A stretch of 64,000 bases of DNA from assembly GCF_000744705.1 (NCBI RefSeq), contig NZ_JQML01000001.1:9186017-9250016 (forward strand), written 5' to 3'. The DNA comes from Streptacidiphilus albus JL83. Lineage in GTDB: Bacteria > Actinomycetota > Actinomycetes > Streptomycetales > Streptomycetaceae. Position 1 is the first letter of the stretch; every line of letters begins with the position of its first letter. The notes under the pieces were generated by a model. The model was not told the DNA's origin, searched no databases, and saw nothing but the letters and a program-made list of their open reading frames with translations. This document shows positions 41,656-49,506 of this stretch, piece after piece. The position numbers and the translations under genes were made by a program.

Positions 41656-42378
41656 TCAGGCCAGTGCGGCTCCGCCGTCGAGGGTGAGCACCGTGCCGGT
41701 CGCGTAGCCGTTGCCCAGGAGGTAGAGGTAGGCCGTTGCCGCCTCCTCGGGGCTGCCGACGCGCTGCACGGGAAGACCGCTGCCCTGCGCTTGGAGGAAG
41801 GCCTCCGGCTCGGACACGGTGCTGTCCCAGAGCTCGGTGCGGATCGCGCCGAGGCGGACCGCGTTGACCCGCAGCGGGGCGAGTTCCAGGGCCAGGGCCC
41901 GGGTCAGACCCTCGACGGCAGCTGTGACGGTCGCGGCCAGCGAGGCTCCGGGGACGGGCCGGGTGGCGAAGGCGCCGGAGGTGAACGTGATCGAGCCGCC
42001 GGGGCGGAGCTTCGGCGTCGCGTACTTCGCGGCGAGCAGGGCACTCCAGAAGCGGCGCTCGAAGAAGGCTCGGGACTCCTCGCCGGTGAGGTCGGCGAGC
42101 GGCTTCAGCAGCAGGGACTCGCCCGCGGTGTAGACGAGGTGGTCGAACTCGCCGATCCGGTCGAAGAAGGCGGCGAGTGCCGCCTCGTCGGCGACGTCCA
42201 GCCGGATGCCTTCGGCCGAGCCGCCGAGCTTCTTCACCGCCAGGTCGACCCGCTCCTGGCTGCTGGAGGCGACGACCACGTTCGAGCCCTGGGTCGCTGC
42301 GGCCCGGGCAACGGCGAATCCGATGCCGGAAGTACCACCTATGACGACGATGCGCTGGGTGTCCGCTGTGTTGTTCAT
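41656..42378 (-). CDS. Short-chain dehydrogenase/reductase-like protein without YxxxK
   Basis: 240 residues. The N-terminal cofactor motif GGTSGIGFAVARAA (about 14-27) and the DV-D and AG segments are intact, as is the C-terminal GSPEEAATAYLYLLGNGYATGTVLTLDGG. In the catalytic region ITFTSGAFATRPVPGASLAATVTAAVEGLTRAL, the Ser is present but the Tyr-x-x-x-Lys pair is missing. Some SDR subgroups have this form; they may use other residues or have lost activity. It is divergent from an AraC gene 96 bp away, a common regulator-target arrangement. Confidence 0.85.
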   Translation of the reverse strand: MNNTADTQRIVVIGGTSGIGFAVARAAATQGSNVVVASSSQERVDLAVKKLGGSAEGIRLDVADEAALAAFFDRIGEFDHLVYTAGESLLLKPLADLTGEESRAFFERRFWSALLAAKYATPKLRPGGSITFTSGAFATRPVPGASLAATVTAAVEGLTRALALELAPLRVNAVRLGAIRTELWDSTVSEPEAFLQAQGSGLPVQRVGSPEEAATAYLYLLGNGYATGTVLTLDGGAALA

Positions 42379-42474
42379 GGAGAGGACGCTATGTGTTGCA
42401 GCAGAGACACTGAATGGCCAGAAGTCTTGATTCTTTGTCCGATCGTCTCGATATCGGCACGCTATCCTGAGCGA

Positions 42475-43422
42475 ATGGACATTCTCAGCGACACGCTCGC
42501 GGCCCTGCGCACCGGGCGCCCGTCCGTCGTCCGAACCGACGCGCAGGCGCCGTGGGGTGTGCGCTTCGAGCCCATCTCGGGAGCCGGGTTCCACGTCGTC
42601 GTCGAAGGGCACTGTTTTCTCCTGCCGGTCGGCGGCGATCCGATCGCCCTGGGCCCCGGCGACGTCGTGTTCCTCCGGCGCGGCACCGATCACGCCATCT
42701 GTGACGCGGTCACCAGCGAACTGGTCGCCTTCGAACCCGACCGGGTCGACACCTCCTCGCCGATCGGGCGCTTCGCCGTCGAGGGCGAGGGCGCTCGCAG
42801 CGTGCTGGTGTGCGGGGCCTACCACCTCGACATCGACCGGCCGCATCCGCTGCTCGGCGAGCTCCCGGAGGTCATCCACCTCCCGGCCAATCCCGGTCGC
42901 CACCCGGTGCTGCGCTCGGCGGTCGACCAGCTCTGCGCCGAGCTCCACCAGCCTCAGCCGGGTTCGGACTCAGTGGTCACGGCCCTCGTCGATCTGCTGC
43001 TGCTCTACATCCTGCGGTCCTGGTACGCCGAGTTGCCCAGGGGTCGGACGCAGGGCTGGGCCTCGGCACTGAACGACCCGTTGATCGCCCCGGCGCTGAA
43101 AGCGATCCATGACGACCCGGCGCATCCGTGGACCGTCGAATCGCTGGGGAGCCGGGCCGGGCTGTCACGCGCCGCGTTCGCCCGGCGGTTCGCCACGGTG
43201 GTCGGCGAGCCGCCGCTCAGCTACCTGACGACGTGGCGGATGGCCGTCGCGGCGCGGATGCTGCGCGAGACGGTCGACTCGTTGGGCGCCGTGGCCGAGA
43301 GCACCGGCTACACCTCGGAGTTCGCGTTCGCGAAGGCCTTCAAGCGGCACTTCGGCGCGCCGCCCGGGGCATATCGGCGGGAGCGGCGAACGGCACCGGC
43401 TTCGCTGTCGGTGCCGGTCTGA
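42475..43422 (+). CDS. AraC-family regulator with cupin-type sensor domain
   Basis: 315 residues. An N-terminal cupin-like ligand domain (AraC cupin_6 type, about 1-170: FHVVVEGHCFLLP, LGPGDVVFLRRGTDHAI) and a C-terminal double helix-turn-helix (about 215-305: WTVESLGSRAGLSRAAFARRF, DSLGAVAESTGYTSEFAFAKAFKRHFGAPPGAYRR). ATG 42475. Probably controls the divergent SDR gene. The 96-bp shared promoter region contains no clear long palindrome. Confidence 0.92.
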   Translation: MDILSDTLAALRTGRPSVVRTDAQAPWGVRFEPISGAGFHVVVEGHCFLLPVGGDPIALGPGDVVFLRRGTDHAICDAVTSELVAFEPDRVDTSSPIGRFAVEGEGARSVLVCGAYHLDIDRPHPLLGELPEVIHLPANPGRHPVLRSAVDQLCAELHQPQPGSDSVVTALVDLLLLYILRSWYAELPRGRTQGWASALNDPLIAPALKAIHDDPAHPWTVESLGSRAGLSRAAFARRFATVVGEPPLSYLTTWRMAVAARMLRETVDSLGAVAESTGYTSEFAFAKAFKRHFGAPPGAYRRERRTAPASLSVPV

Positions 43423-43572
43423 TGACCGGGGGCGCAGCGCGCCGATGGCGCAGGCGGGTCCTGCAGCATGCCGGCCCGCAGGATCGCTTCGGCCTCGGCG
43501 CTGTCGCGCCCCCGCGCCGATCATCAGCCCCACCGGACCCGACCGCGGAGCCGGCCCGCCGACGCCCGGACG

Positions 43573-43746
43573 TCAGTCCGTGAGGGCGTCCTTGGCCTTC
43601 TCGACCGCCTGCTTGGCGTCGCCCTTGACCTGGTCGGCCTTGCCCTCCGCCTGGAGGCGCTCGTTGCCGGTCGCCTTGCCTGCAGCCTCCTTGGCCTTGC
43701 CCTTGATCTTCTCGGCGGCGTTGGCGGCCTTGTTCTCGCTGCTCAT
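43573..43746 (-). CDS. CsbD-family stress protein
   Basis: 57 residues, highly charged and helical: AANAAEKIKGKAKEAAGKATGNERLQAEGKADQVKGDAK, the CsbD signature. Family members are abundant general-stress proteins under alternative sigma factors; the biochemical role is unknown. ATG 43746 gives the standard family N-terminus (a longer frame has no support). Convergent with the AraC gene. Confidence 0.9.
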   Translation of the reverse strand: MSSENKAANAAEKIKGKAKEAAGKATGNERLQAEGKADQVKGDAKQAVEKAKDALTD

Positions 43747-44138
43747 GGTGACTCCTCGGGGTCGTGTGCGATCTTGCTTCGTGACATCGCCTACCCCGGA
43801 TCCGGTCGCCAATCGGCCTGCGGGCCGAATTTCGGACGGAGTACGTGTTCGACCGACCGGCGCGCCGACCGTCTTGGCGGCCACGATGCCGAGGGCTGCC
43901 CAGTCGGAGGCGGCCACCATTGAGGGCGGCGACGTCGTGCTCGACACCGGGTCCGTCCTGGTCGGGCCGAGCTCGGGATCGACCGCGCAGACCGCCCTCG
44001 GCCGCGTCCTGAGCGCGAGCCCGCTCGCGAGCGGCCCGACGGCCTTGGTCGGGGCCCGAAGGAACCATCACGAAGAGTATCTTGTCGGAAGCTCGGCGTA
44101 GTGTGGCGTCATGGTTTGACAGCTACCAGGAGGACGTC
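43747..44138. other. Intergenic region, no gene recognised
   Basis: About 390 bp between the divergent CsbD and alpha/beta-hydrolase genes. Short open frames exist on both strands but match no family; probably promoters for both neighbours. Confidence 0.4.
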
Positions 44139-44825
44139 ATGGCAGGCAAGGCCAGTATCGTTTTCGCGCACGGACTCTGGGCCGACGGGTCGTGCTTCAG
44201 CAAGCTCATCCCCACGCTGCAGGCCGAGGGCCACCAGGTCTACAGCTCGCAGCACGGCCTGGACTCGCTCGAAGGCGACGTCGCGTGCGTCACCCGGGCC
44301 ATCAACCACGTACCCGGTCCCGTCGTGCTCGTCGGCCACTCCTACGGCGGGACGCTGATCACCAAGGCGGGCGTGCACGACCGTGTGGGCGCCCTGGTCT
44401 ACATCGCCGCGCTCGCGCCGGACGAGGACGAGACCTCTCAGAGCCAGCAGGAGAAGTTCCCCGGCACGCCCGTCTTCAAGCACCTCGATGTCGTCGACGG
44501 CCGCCTCTGGCTGCTTGAGTCGGGCATCGGCTACTTCTGCGGCGATCTGCCCGCGGCCGAGCAGCAGTTGGTCCTGGCGACGGGCGCGGTGCCGGTCGCC
44601 GACCTGTTCGCCCAGCAGGTCCCCGGTACCGCCTGGCGCACGAAGCCGAGCTGGTACATCGTCGCGAACGACGACCGCACCGTGAACCCGGAGCTGGAGC
44701 GGGCCGTCGCCGAGCGGATGGGCGCGAAGACCTACAGCGTGGACAGCAGCCACGTGCCCATGCTGTCGCACCCCGACTTCGTCCTCGACGTCATCCGCGA
44801 CGCCGCGAAGGCGCTGGAGGCCTAG
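44139..44825 (+). CDS. Alpha/beta-fold hydrolase
   Basis: 228 residues. FAHGLWADGSCF oxyanion region, nucleophile elbow GHSYGG (Ser near 69), acid in ANDDRTVNPE and base in SSHVPMLSHP. Same pattern as many short salicylate-esterase or EstC-like hydrolases of actinomycetes and proteobacteria. AGGAGG five nt before ATG 44139 fixes the start. Followed by a 19-bp hairpin, so it is monocistronic. Substrate unknown; small-ester hydrolysis is likely. Confidence 0.9.
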   Translation: MAGKASIVFAHGLWADGSCFSKLIPTLQAEGHQVYSSQHGLDSLEGDVACVTRAINHVPGPVVLVGHSYGGTLITKAGVHDRVGALVYIAALAPDEDETSQSQQEKFPGTPVFKHLDVVDGRLWLLESGIGYFCGDLPAAEQQLVLATGAVPVADLFAQQVPGTAWRTKPSWYIVANDDRTVNPELERAVAERMGAKTYSVDSSHVPMLSHPDFVLDVIRDAAKALEA

Positions 44826-44860
44826 CCTCGCCCTTGCACGGGCGGCAGAGTCCGGGGCGT

Positions 44861-44912
44861 GACGGTGGTGGAGGTGACCGGGGCACTCGACGCGGTCACC
44901 TCCACCACCGTC
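44861..44912 (+). terminator. Hairpin terminator after the hydrolase gene
   Basis: A 19-bp perfect stem (44861-44879 with 44894-44912) and 14-nt loop, between two same-strand genes, so it should separate their transcripts. Confidence 0.8.
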
Positions 44913-44959
44913 CCGCCCCCGGGGCGAGCCCGTCTCCCGTGTGACCGGAGAGCACCACC

Positions 44960-45916
44960 ATGAAGACGGACGTCACCTTTCCCAGCGCCGGCCTGAAGCT
45001 CGCCGGCCACCTCCACACCCCCGACGACGACGCCGCCGGTCCGCGCCCCGCGATCGTGGTGGGGCATCCCGGCAGCGGCGTGAAGGAGCAGACCGCCGGC
45101 CTCTACGCGTGCCGCCTGGCCGAGCAGGGCTTTGTCGCCCTGGCGTTCGACGCCGCCTACCAGGGCGAGAGCGAGGGCGCCCCGCGCGGCCTGGAGGACC
45201 CGGCCCACCGGGTGGAGGACATCAAGGCGGCGGTCTCGTTCCTCGCCACCCGCGAGGACGTCGACCCCGACGCTGTCGGGGCGCTGGGCATCTGCGCCTC
45301 CGGCGGGTACGTGCTTCCCGCCGCCGCCACCGACCACCGGATCAAGGCCGTCGGCACCGTCAGCGCCGTCGACATCGCCCGCCAGTTCCGCCTGGGCGCC
45401 GACGGCGCACAGGACCCCGCCGTCATCCAGGGCATGCTCGACGCGGCCGCGGCCGCGCGTACCGCCGAAGCCCGCGGCGAGGGAGTGCAGAGCTTCCAGC
45501 TCTTCCCCGACACCGCCGAGCAGGCCCGCGCCCTGGGCGGCGAGCACGGCTTCGAGGGCTTCGAGTACTACCGCACCGACCGGGCCCGGCACCCGCGCTC
45601 GGCGGAGTTCCTCACCTGGTCCAGCGTCGACCGCATGGTCGGCTTCGACGCCTTCCGCTTCGTCGACCTGATCGCGCCCCGCCCGCTGCTGATGATCGTC
45701 GGACGCGAAGCGGTGACCTCCTGGATGGCCGTGGAGGCGTTCCAGAACGCCCGCAGCCCCAAGGAGCTGCACTGGATCGACGGAGCCAGCCACGTCGACC
45801 TCTACGACAGGGAGCAGTATGTCGGCCCCGCGGTCTCGAAGCTCACCGAGTTCTTCGGGATCCACCTGGCCGGAGCGACACCGCGTCTCGGCCGCACTCC
45901 TGCCCCGGCACGGTGA
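44960..45916 (+). CDS. Alpha/beta hydrolase, dienelactone-hydrolase/YcjY-like
   Basis: 318 residues. The N-terminal FPSAGLKLAGHLHTPD beta-hairpin, VVGHPGSGVKEQT, ALAFDAAYQGESEG, the nucleophile region GICASGGY (here Cys-Ala-Ser, Ser likely the nucleophile), acid near LLMIVGREAVT and base in IDGASHVDLYD. The pattern matches the large group including YcjY. Likely a cytosolic esterase; no pathway context. ATG 44960 with GGAG ten nt before. Confidence 0.87.
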   Translation: MKTDVTFPSAGLKLAGHLHTPDDDAAGPRPAIVVGHPGSGVKEQTAGLYACRLAEQGFVALAFDAAYQGESEGAPRGLEDPAHRVEDIKAAVSFLATREDVDPDAVGALGICASGGYVLPAAATDHRIKAVGTVSAVDIARQFRLGADGAQDPAVIQGMLDAAAAARTAEARGEGVQSFQLFPDTAEQARALGGEHGFEGFEYYRTDRARHPRSAEFLTWSSVDRMVGFDAFRFVDLIAPRPLLMIVGREAVTSWMAVEAFQNARSPKELHWIDGASHVDLYDREQYVGPAVSKLTEFFGIHLAGATPRLGRTPAPAR

Positions 45917-45936
45917 GCCGAGCACCGGGGAACGGT

Positions 45937-46413
45937 TCAGCTGCCGTCGCTGCCGTCGCTGCCGTCGCCGCCGTCGCGCAGGGAACGGATCATGCTTTGC
46001 AGGGTCCGGAACGCGCCTGACTGCTCGGCCTCGGACAGGCCGGCCAGCATTCTGTCCTCGACGGACCGGACCGCCACGGTCGCCTTTTCGAGCCTCTGTC
46101 GGCCGCGGGGCGTGAGTCGCGCGGGAAGAACCTTCCCGACGGGCGCCTCCGCAGGTCTGGTCACGTAGCCCTCCCGTTCCAGGGCCTGGAGCAGCACGTT
46201 CATCGACTGCCGGGTCACGAACGCGCCACGCGCGAGCTCGGAGTTCGACAGGCCCGGCCGTTGGGCCAGCAGTTCGAGGCAGGAGTAGTGCGTCACGCTC
46301 ATCCCGAGCGGCCGCAGCACCTCCTCCATGGCTGCGCGCAGGGCGCTCGAAGCCTCCTTCAGCAGGTAGCCCAGCGATTTGTCCAGATCGACGCCGACAC
46401 CGTTTTGACTCAT
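45937..46413 (-). CDS. MarR-family regulator
   Basis: 158 residues. A winged-helix MarR fold: LGMSVTHYSCLELLAQRPGLSNSELARGAFVTRQSMNVLLQALEREGYVTR. The C-terminal tail (GGDGSDGSDGS) is coded by four copies of a 9-bp repeat (45940-45975). Divergent from a VOC gene; the gap contains two copies of TGTCAG-N4-CTGACA, one overlapping this start codon, so autoregulation is almost certain and control of the VOC gene likely. Confidence 0.92.
   Translation of the reverse strand: MSQNGVGVDLDKSLGYLLKEASSALRAAMEEVLRPLGMSVTHYSCLELLAQRPGLSNSELARGAFVTRQSMNVLLQALEREGYVTRPAEAPVGKVLPARLTPRGRQRLEKATVAVRSVEDRMLAGLSEAEQSGAFRTLQSMIRSLRDGGDGSDGSDGS
45940..45975 (-). repeat. Four 9-bp tandem repeats at the MarR C-terminus
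   Basis: Plus-strand units GCTGCCGTC x3 and GCCGCCGTC; they encode a Gly/Asp/Ser tail and could vary in copy number between strains. Confidence 0.8.
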
Positions 46414-46428
46414 GTCAGCATTCTGACA
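46413..46428. promoter_or_regulatory. MarR operator copy 1
   Basis: TGTCAG-CATT-CTGACA, a perfect 6-bp-arm palindrome that overlaps the MarR start codon. Confidence 0.8.
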
Positions 46429-46440
46429 TACATTGGTCTG

Positions 46441-46456
46441 TGTCAGGAATCTGACA
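46441..46456. promoter_or_regulatory. MarR operator copy 2
   Basis: TGTCAG-GAAT-CTGACA, identical arms to copy 1, centred 28 bp away and 21 bp before the VOC ATG. The pair forms a shared control region. Confidence 0.8.
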
Positions 46457-46476
46457 CGAAGCGAAGGAGTAGCACC

Positions 46477-46845
46477 ATGCCCGCCACCGGCCCCGACTTC
46501 ATCTCGCTCCAGGTACGCGACCTCGACGCTTCGCAGGCGTTCTACGAGCAGTACCTCGGCCTCGTCCGCTCGCAGGCCGGACCTCCGCACGCCGTCGTCT
46601 TCGAGACGAAGCCGATCGCGTTCGCACTCCGCGACATCGTTCCCGGCACCGATCTCGCCTCCGTGGCCCAGCCCGGCATCGGTGCCGCGATCTGGCTCCA
46701 CGCCACGGACGTCCAGGCCATTCACGATGCGCTCGTGGCCAACGGCCACACCATCGTCTCCGCACCGATCGACGGCCCCTTCGGCCGGACGTTCACCTTC
46801 GCCGACCCCGACGGCTACCAGGTCACTCTCCACGACCGCGGCTGA
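46477..46845 (+). CDS. VOC/glyoxalase-fold protein
   Basis: 122 residues in two beta-alpha-beta-beta-beta repeats (DFISLQVRDLDASQAFYEQYLGL; GAAIWLHATDVQAIHDALVANGH; GRTFTFADPDGYQVTLHD). The usual first metal His is replaced by Gln/Ser, so a ligand-binding or resistance role (bleomycin-resistance-like) is as likely as catalysis. GAAGGAG precedes ATG 46477. Under two MarR operators, hence probably induced by a small toxic compound. Confidence 0.88.
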   Translation: MPATGPDFISLQVRDLDASQAFYEQYLGLVRSQAGPPHAVVFETKPIAFALRDIVPGTDLASVAQPGIGAAIWLHATDVQAIHDALVANGHTIVSAPIDGPFGRTFTFADPDGYQVTLHDRG

Positions 46846-47214
46846 CGGGCCGAACGCCACCGGACGATCACCGGCCCCGCAGACCGCGGTGCGGGCGTTC
46901 GCGGGCCGGTATCGGCCGCGGGAGCCGCCGGAGCACTGTCGGCGGGCACAGCCCCGGCTGACGTCGCTGGTCGTACTCAGCGGAGGAAACCCTCGACGGC
47001 TCCCTTGGCGGATCCTCCGCTCGCGCGGCTGCCGCCACCCGGGCCGCAGTCGCGCGAGCGGAGGATCCGTCGCGCTCATCGTGCTGACGATGCGGCCTGT
47101 TGCTGGAAGGCGGGCCGTCGGGCAGAGCCCAGACCGTAGCGGTGGTCCTTGACGCAGCCTGCACGGGGATGCCCGGCCGTGGCGCCGCCGCGAAGGCTGC
47201 CGGAGATGTGGGTG
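46846..47214. other. Intergenic region with large inverted repeat
   Basis: About 370 bp between convergent genes. No gene recognised; it holds the 19-bp inverted repeat at 47009-47069. Confidence 0.5.
47009..47069. repeat. 19-bp perfect inverted repeat with 23-nt loop
   Basis: CGGATCCTCCGCTCGCGCG (47009-47027) pairs exactly with 47051-47069. It lies after the VOC gene and may be a terminator; the loop is large for that. Confidence 0.7.
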
Positions 47215-47460
47215 CTACCCGGCGAACAGCAGGTAGCACACGGCCGCGACCACAGCGACCGCAGTCAGGGCGGACACGAGCGTGCGCTTCTTGCTCTGCG
47301 CGGGGCCCACTGGGCGCAGGGCCACCGAGACGACGCTGCACATCACCGACGCGATGATCAGGGTCGGCCGGCATGCCGGGACGAGGACAGCGCACAGGAG
47401 CAGCGCGCAGGCCGCGACGCCCAGGCCGAGGGCCAGGGGACGGCTCTTCTGGATTGCCAC
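47215..47460 (-). CDS. Small membrane protein partnered with a secreted protein (immunity-like?)
   Basis: 81 residues with about three hydrophobic segments (LALGLGVAACALLLCAVLV, LIIASVMCSVVSVAL, LVSALTAVAVVAAVCYLLF). GTG 47460 has GAGGAG eight nt before it and lies 11 bp after the stop of the secreted protein gene, so the two form an operon. No family was recognised. Size, topology and position fit a bacteriocin-immunity protein, but this is inference only. Confidence 0.65.
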   Translation of the reverse strand: MAIQKSRPLALGLGVAACALLLCAVLVPACRPTLIIASVMCSVVSVALRPVGPAQSKKRTLVSALTAVAVVAAVCYLLFAG

Positions 47461-47471
47461 GCCTGTGCTCC

Positions 47472-48449
47472 TCACTTGCAGTACCCGCCCTTGTAGGCTC
47501 CGGCCGTCGGGGTGGGAAGCTTGATCTTCAAGCATTGGCCGTCCCCGTAGGCGTTTCCGGCGACAGTCGCAGTGTAGGTGGCCCAGGCGGCGGTGAAGCC
47601 CGCGCCCACGGTGGCGCCGATGGGTCCTCCGGCTATCGCGCCGACTGCGGCGGCAGTGGCACTGCCCATCGCGATGATGTTGCCCTTGTTCCGCATCCAC
47701 TTCGTCTCGGCCCGGTTGTAGTAGATCGTGCCGGTGATGTAGCCCCAGGTGTAATGGGGGTCGGCCACGACGGGGTAGGCAGTGGTCGCGGTGGTGTCGA
47801 CGGTCTGGACCAGGGTGGTGCCGTCGAGGTGGTAGCCCGTGGGGACGGCGTTGCCGTGGGCGTCCTTGGCCCAGGGCGCATCGATGTGACCGAGCGCGAT
47901 GGCGCCGCCGCCACTGATGGCCTGGTCGATGTCGTATCCGCCGGCGCCGCTCGGGGCAAGTGTTGCCCCGGCCGGAAGGCCGAGGTCGAAACGCTGGGTC
48001 GTGGGGGCGTTCGCGTCGTTGAGGGTGACCAGGGCGCGAACGCCGCCGTCGCTGGTCGCCTGAACCGCGAGGTCGGTGCCGGGCGCAACGTCGGGGTAGA
48101 CGGTGGTGCCTGCCGCAGAGGTGGTGCCCGCGGTGTCGTTGGCACCGGGGAAGCTGAGTGTCACAGCACTGCCGTTGGGCGCGGTGACGGAGACCCTGCC
48201 GTCGGCGGTGGCCGGGGCGGTGACCGTGACGGGCCCCTCGGGTGCGGCAACGGTGGCGCTGGCTGCGGAGTCGGCGCCGCTCCCCGTGCTCGGGGCTATG
48301 CCGGTGGTGCCGGTCGCCTGCTGGACCACGGCAGCCGCGTGCGCGGCCTGGACCAAGGAGGGCGCCGAGGGACCGGCGAAGGCAGGTGGGGCCAGGCCCA
48401 CGAGCGATGCGGCGGTCACAGCGGATATGCACAGGTGGGAGAGTCTCAT
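47472..48449 (-). CDS. Secreted protein with glycine-rich hydrophobic C-terminus (function unknown)
   Basis: 325 residues. Signal peptide (1 to about 26, ending AFA); a long Ala/Thr/Val beta-type region (30-235); YPVVADPHYTWGYITGTIYYNRAETKW; then a membrane-type Gly/Ala stretch (AMGSATAAAVGAIAGGPIGATVGAGF) and a tail with two cysteines (GQCLKIKL...GGYCK). Many actinomycetes have secreted proteins with this ADPxxxWG...NxAETK...G(Q/K)CLK...YCK layout, with no described role. The glycine-zipper-like end suggests a pore-forming or membrane-inserting segment. ATG 48449 was chosen for the signal peptide. Confidence 0.75.
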   Translation of the reverse strand: MRLSHLCISAVTAASLVGLAPPAFAGPSAPSLVQAAHAAAVVQQATGTTGIAPSTGSGADSAASATVAAPEGPVTVTAPATADGRVSVTAPNGSAVTLSFPGANDTAGTTSAAGTTVYPDVAPGTDLAVQATSDGGVRALVTLNDANAPTTQRFDLGLPAGATLAPSGAGGYDIDQAISGGGAIALGHIDAPWAKDAHGNAVPTGYHLDGTTLVQTVDTTATTAYPVVADPHYTWGYITGTIYYNRAETKWMRNKGNIIAMGSATAAAVGAIAGGPIGATVGAGFTAAWATYTATVAGNAYGDGQCLKIKLPTPTAGAYKGGYCK

Positions 48450-49029
48450 CGACAGGCTTTCTGGCTGGAGCGGAATTCCCCGCACAGATATTTCGGCGGG
48501 GAGCTAGGTCTTCAGGAGAGACCGGAAGGACCCAGCGAATATGCCGCCAGGGTCACCAGCAGAATTCTCACACAGCCGACCCGGGTTCCTTTCCGGCCAC
48601 ACGGCAGGGCCGCCCCTGCCGATCGGCTGGTCAGCCCCCGCCAGATGGGGCGAGGCCCTTCTGTCGCTTAGCTGTGACGGTGTGCGAGGTCTGAGGCGGC
48701 ACGGCCAACTGCGGCAGGCATCACAGAAACAGCCCGAGTCCCCCTATTCGGTGGGCGCGAAAGGCGGGAAGTGTGTCCTTTCGAGTGTTCCGGTCGCCTG
48801 CTATTCTCCCGTCCCACCGCAGTCATGGAATTCCGGGTCGAACGGGGGCCGGTGTTCTGAATTCGAATCCCCCGTTCGGTGGAGGGCGGGACCACCGGCT
48901 GACCGGCGGATCGGGGGATCCCGGTGGAGCCCGGCGCGGCGGAGCCCAGAGACAGAGCCGGGCGAACCGGGTCCCGGCAGCACCGCGGCGCTGGGGATCA
49001 CCATCCGGGGCGCGGGACCGAGTCGGCAC
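48450..49029. other. Intergenic region with extended hairpin
   Basis: About 580 bp between the secreted protein start and the CrtI-like relic. No intact gene. It contains a 10-bp perfect stem (48839-48848 with 48869-48878) inside a larger imperfect hairpin (48807-48891). Confidence 0.5.
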
Positions 49030-49506
49030 GCGGGTGGCATGCACGGATTCTGGCGCGCCCTGGTCACCCACTACCGTGCCGCGGGAGGACGGCTGCGCAC
49101 GCGTCAGGGGGACTGGCACGCACGGTGCGTGGTCTGTGCGGTCCCGGCCGCGTCCACCGCCGCGATCTGCTCCGGACTCCCCGTCGCCCGTCGGCTGCGG
49201 CCCTACCTCGACCGGGACGCGGACGCGATGGGAGGAGCGTGCGCGGTCTTCCTGGGCGTACCCGAACACGAGTTGGCCGGTCAGGAACTGACGCATCACC
49301 AGTTCCTCGACTGCTACGACCGGCCGCTGGGGGACGGGAACAACATGTTCGTCTCGGTGTCCGCGCCCGGTGACACCCTGAGCGCCCCGAGCGGCCACCG
49401 GGCGGTAATGATCTCCACCCATACCGATCATCACCGGCCCGAACTGGCCCGTCGGCTCGACCCGTACCTCACCGCCCAGCACGTGAAGCCGGTGCGCGTT
49501 GTCTGA
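49030..49506 (+). pseudogene. Fragment of a CrtI-like FAD-dependent oxidoreductase
   Basis: The frame reads GGMHGFWRALVTHYRAAGGRLRT, then VPEHELAGQELTHHQFLDCYDRPLGDGNNMFVSVSAPGDTLSAP and GHRAVMISTHTD. This is the middle of phytoene-desaturase-type NAD(P)/FAD oxidoreductases (HHQ...DYDRPLGxGNNMFVSVSAPGD is very characteristic). The N-terminal FAD-binding half and the C-terminal FAD-closing motif are both missing, and the frame ends at 49506. It overlaps the TetR gene by 8 bp, as an intact gene pair might have. A remnant of a deleted gene. Confidence 0.7.

Noticed and set aside
43800-44100. Short plus-strand coding frame before the alpha/beta hydrolase
   Set aside because: No ribosome site, no family match, and codon pattern is not convincing.
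47009-47069. Terminal inverted repeats of an insertion sequence
   Set aside because: Only 23 bp lie between the arms, so no transposase can be present, and no target duplication is seen.
48840-48900. A tRNA gene suggested by TTCGAATCCCCC
   Set aside because: The five bases before TTCGAAT do not pair with those after it, there is no D-arm, anticodon arm or acceptor stem, and the string is part of a larger inverted repeat.
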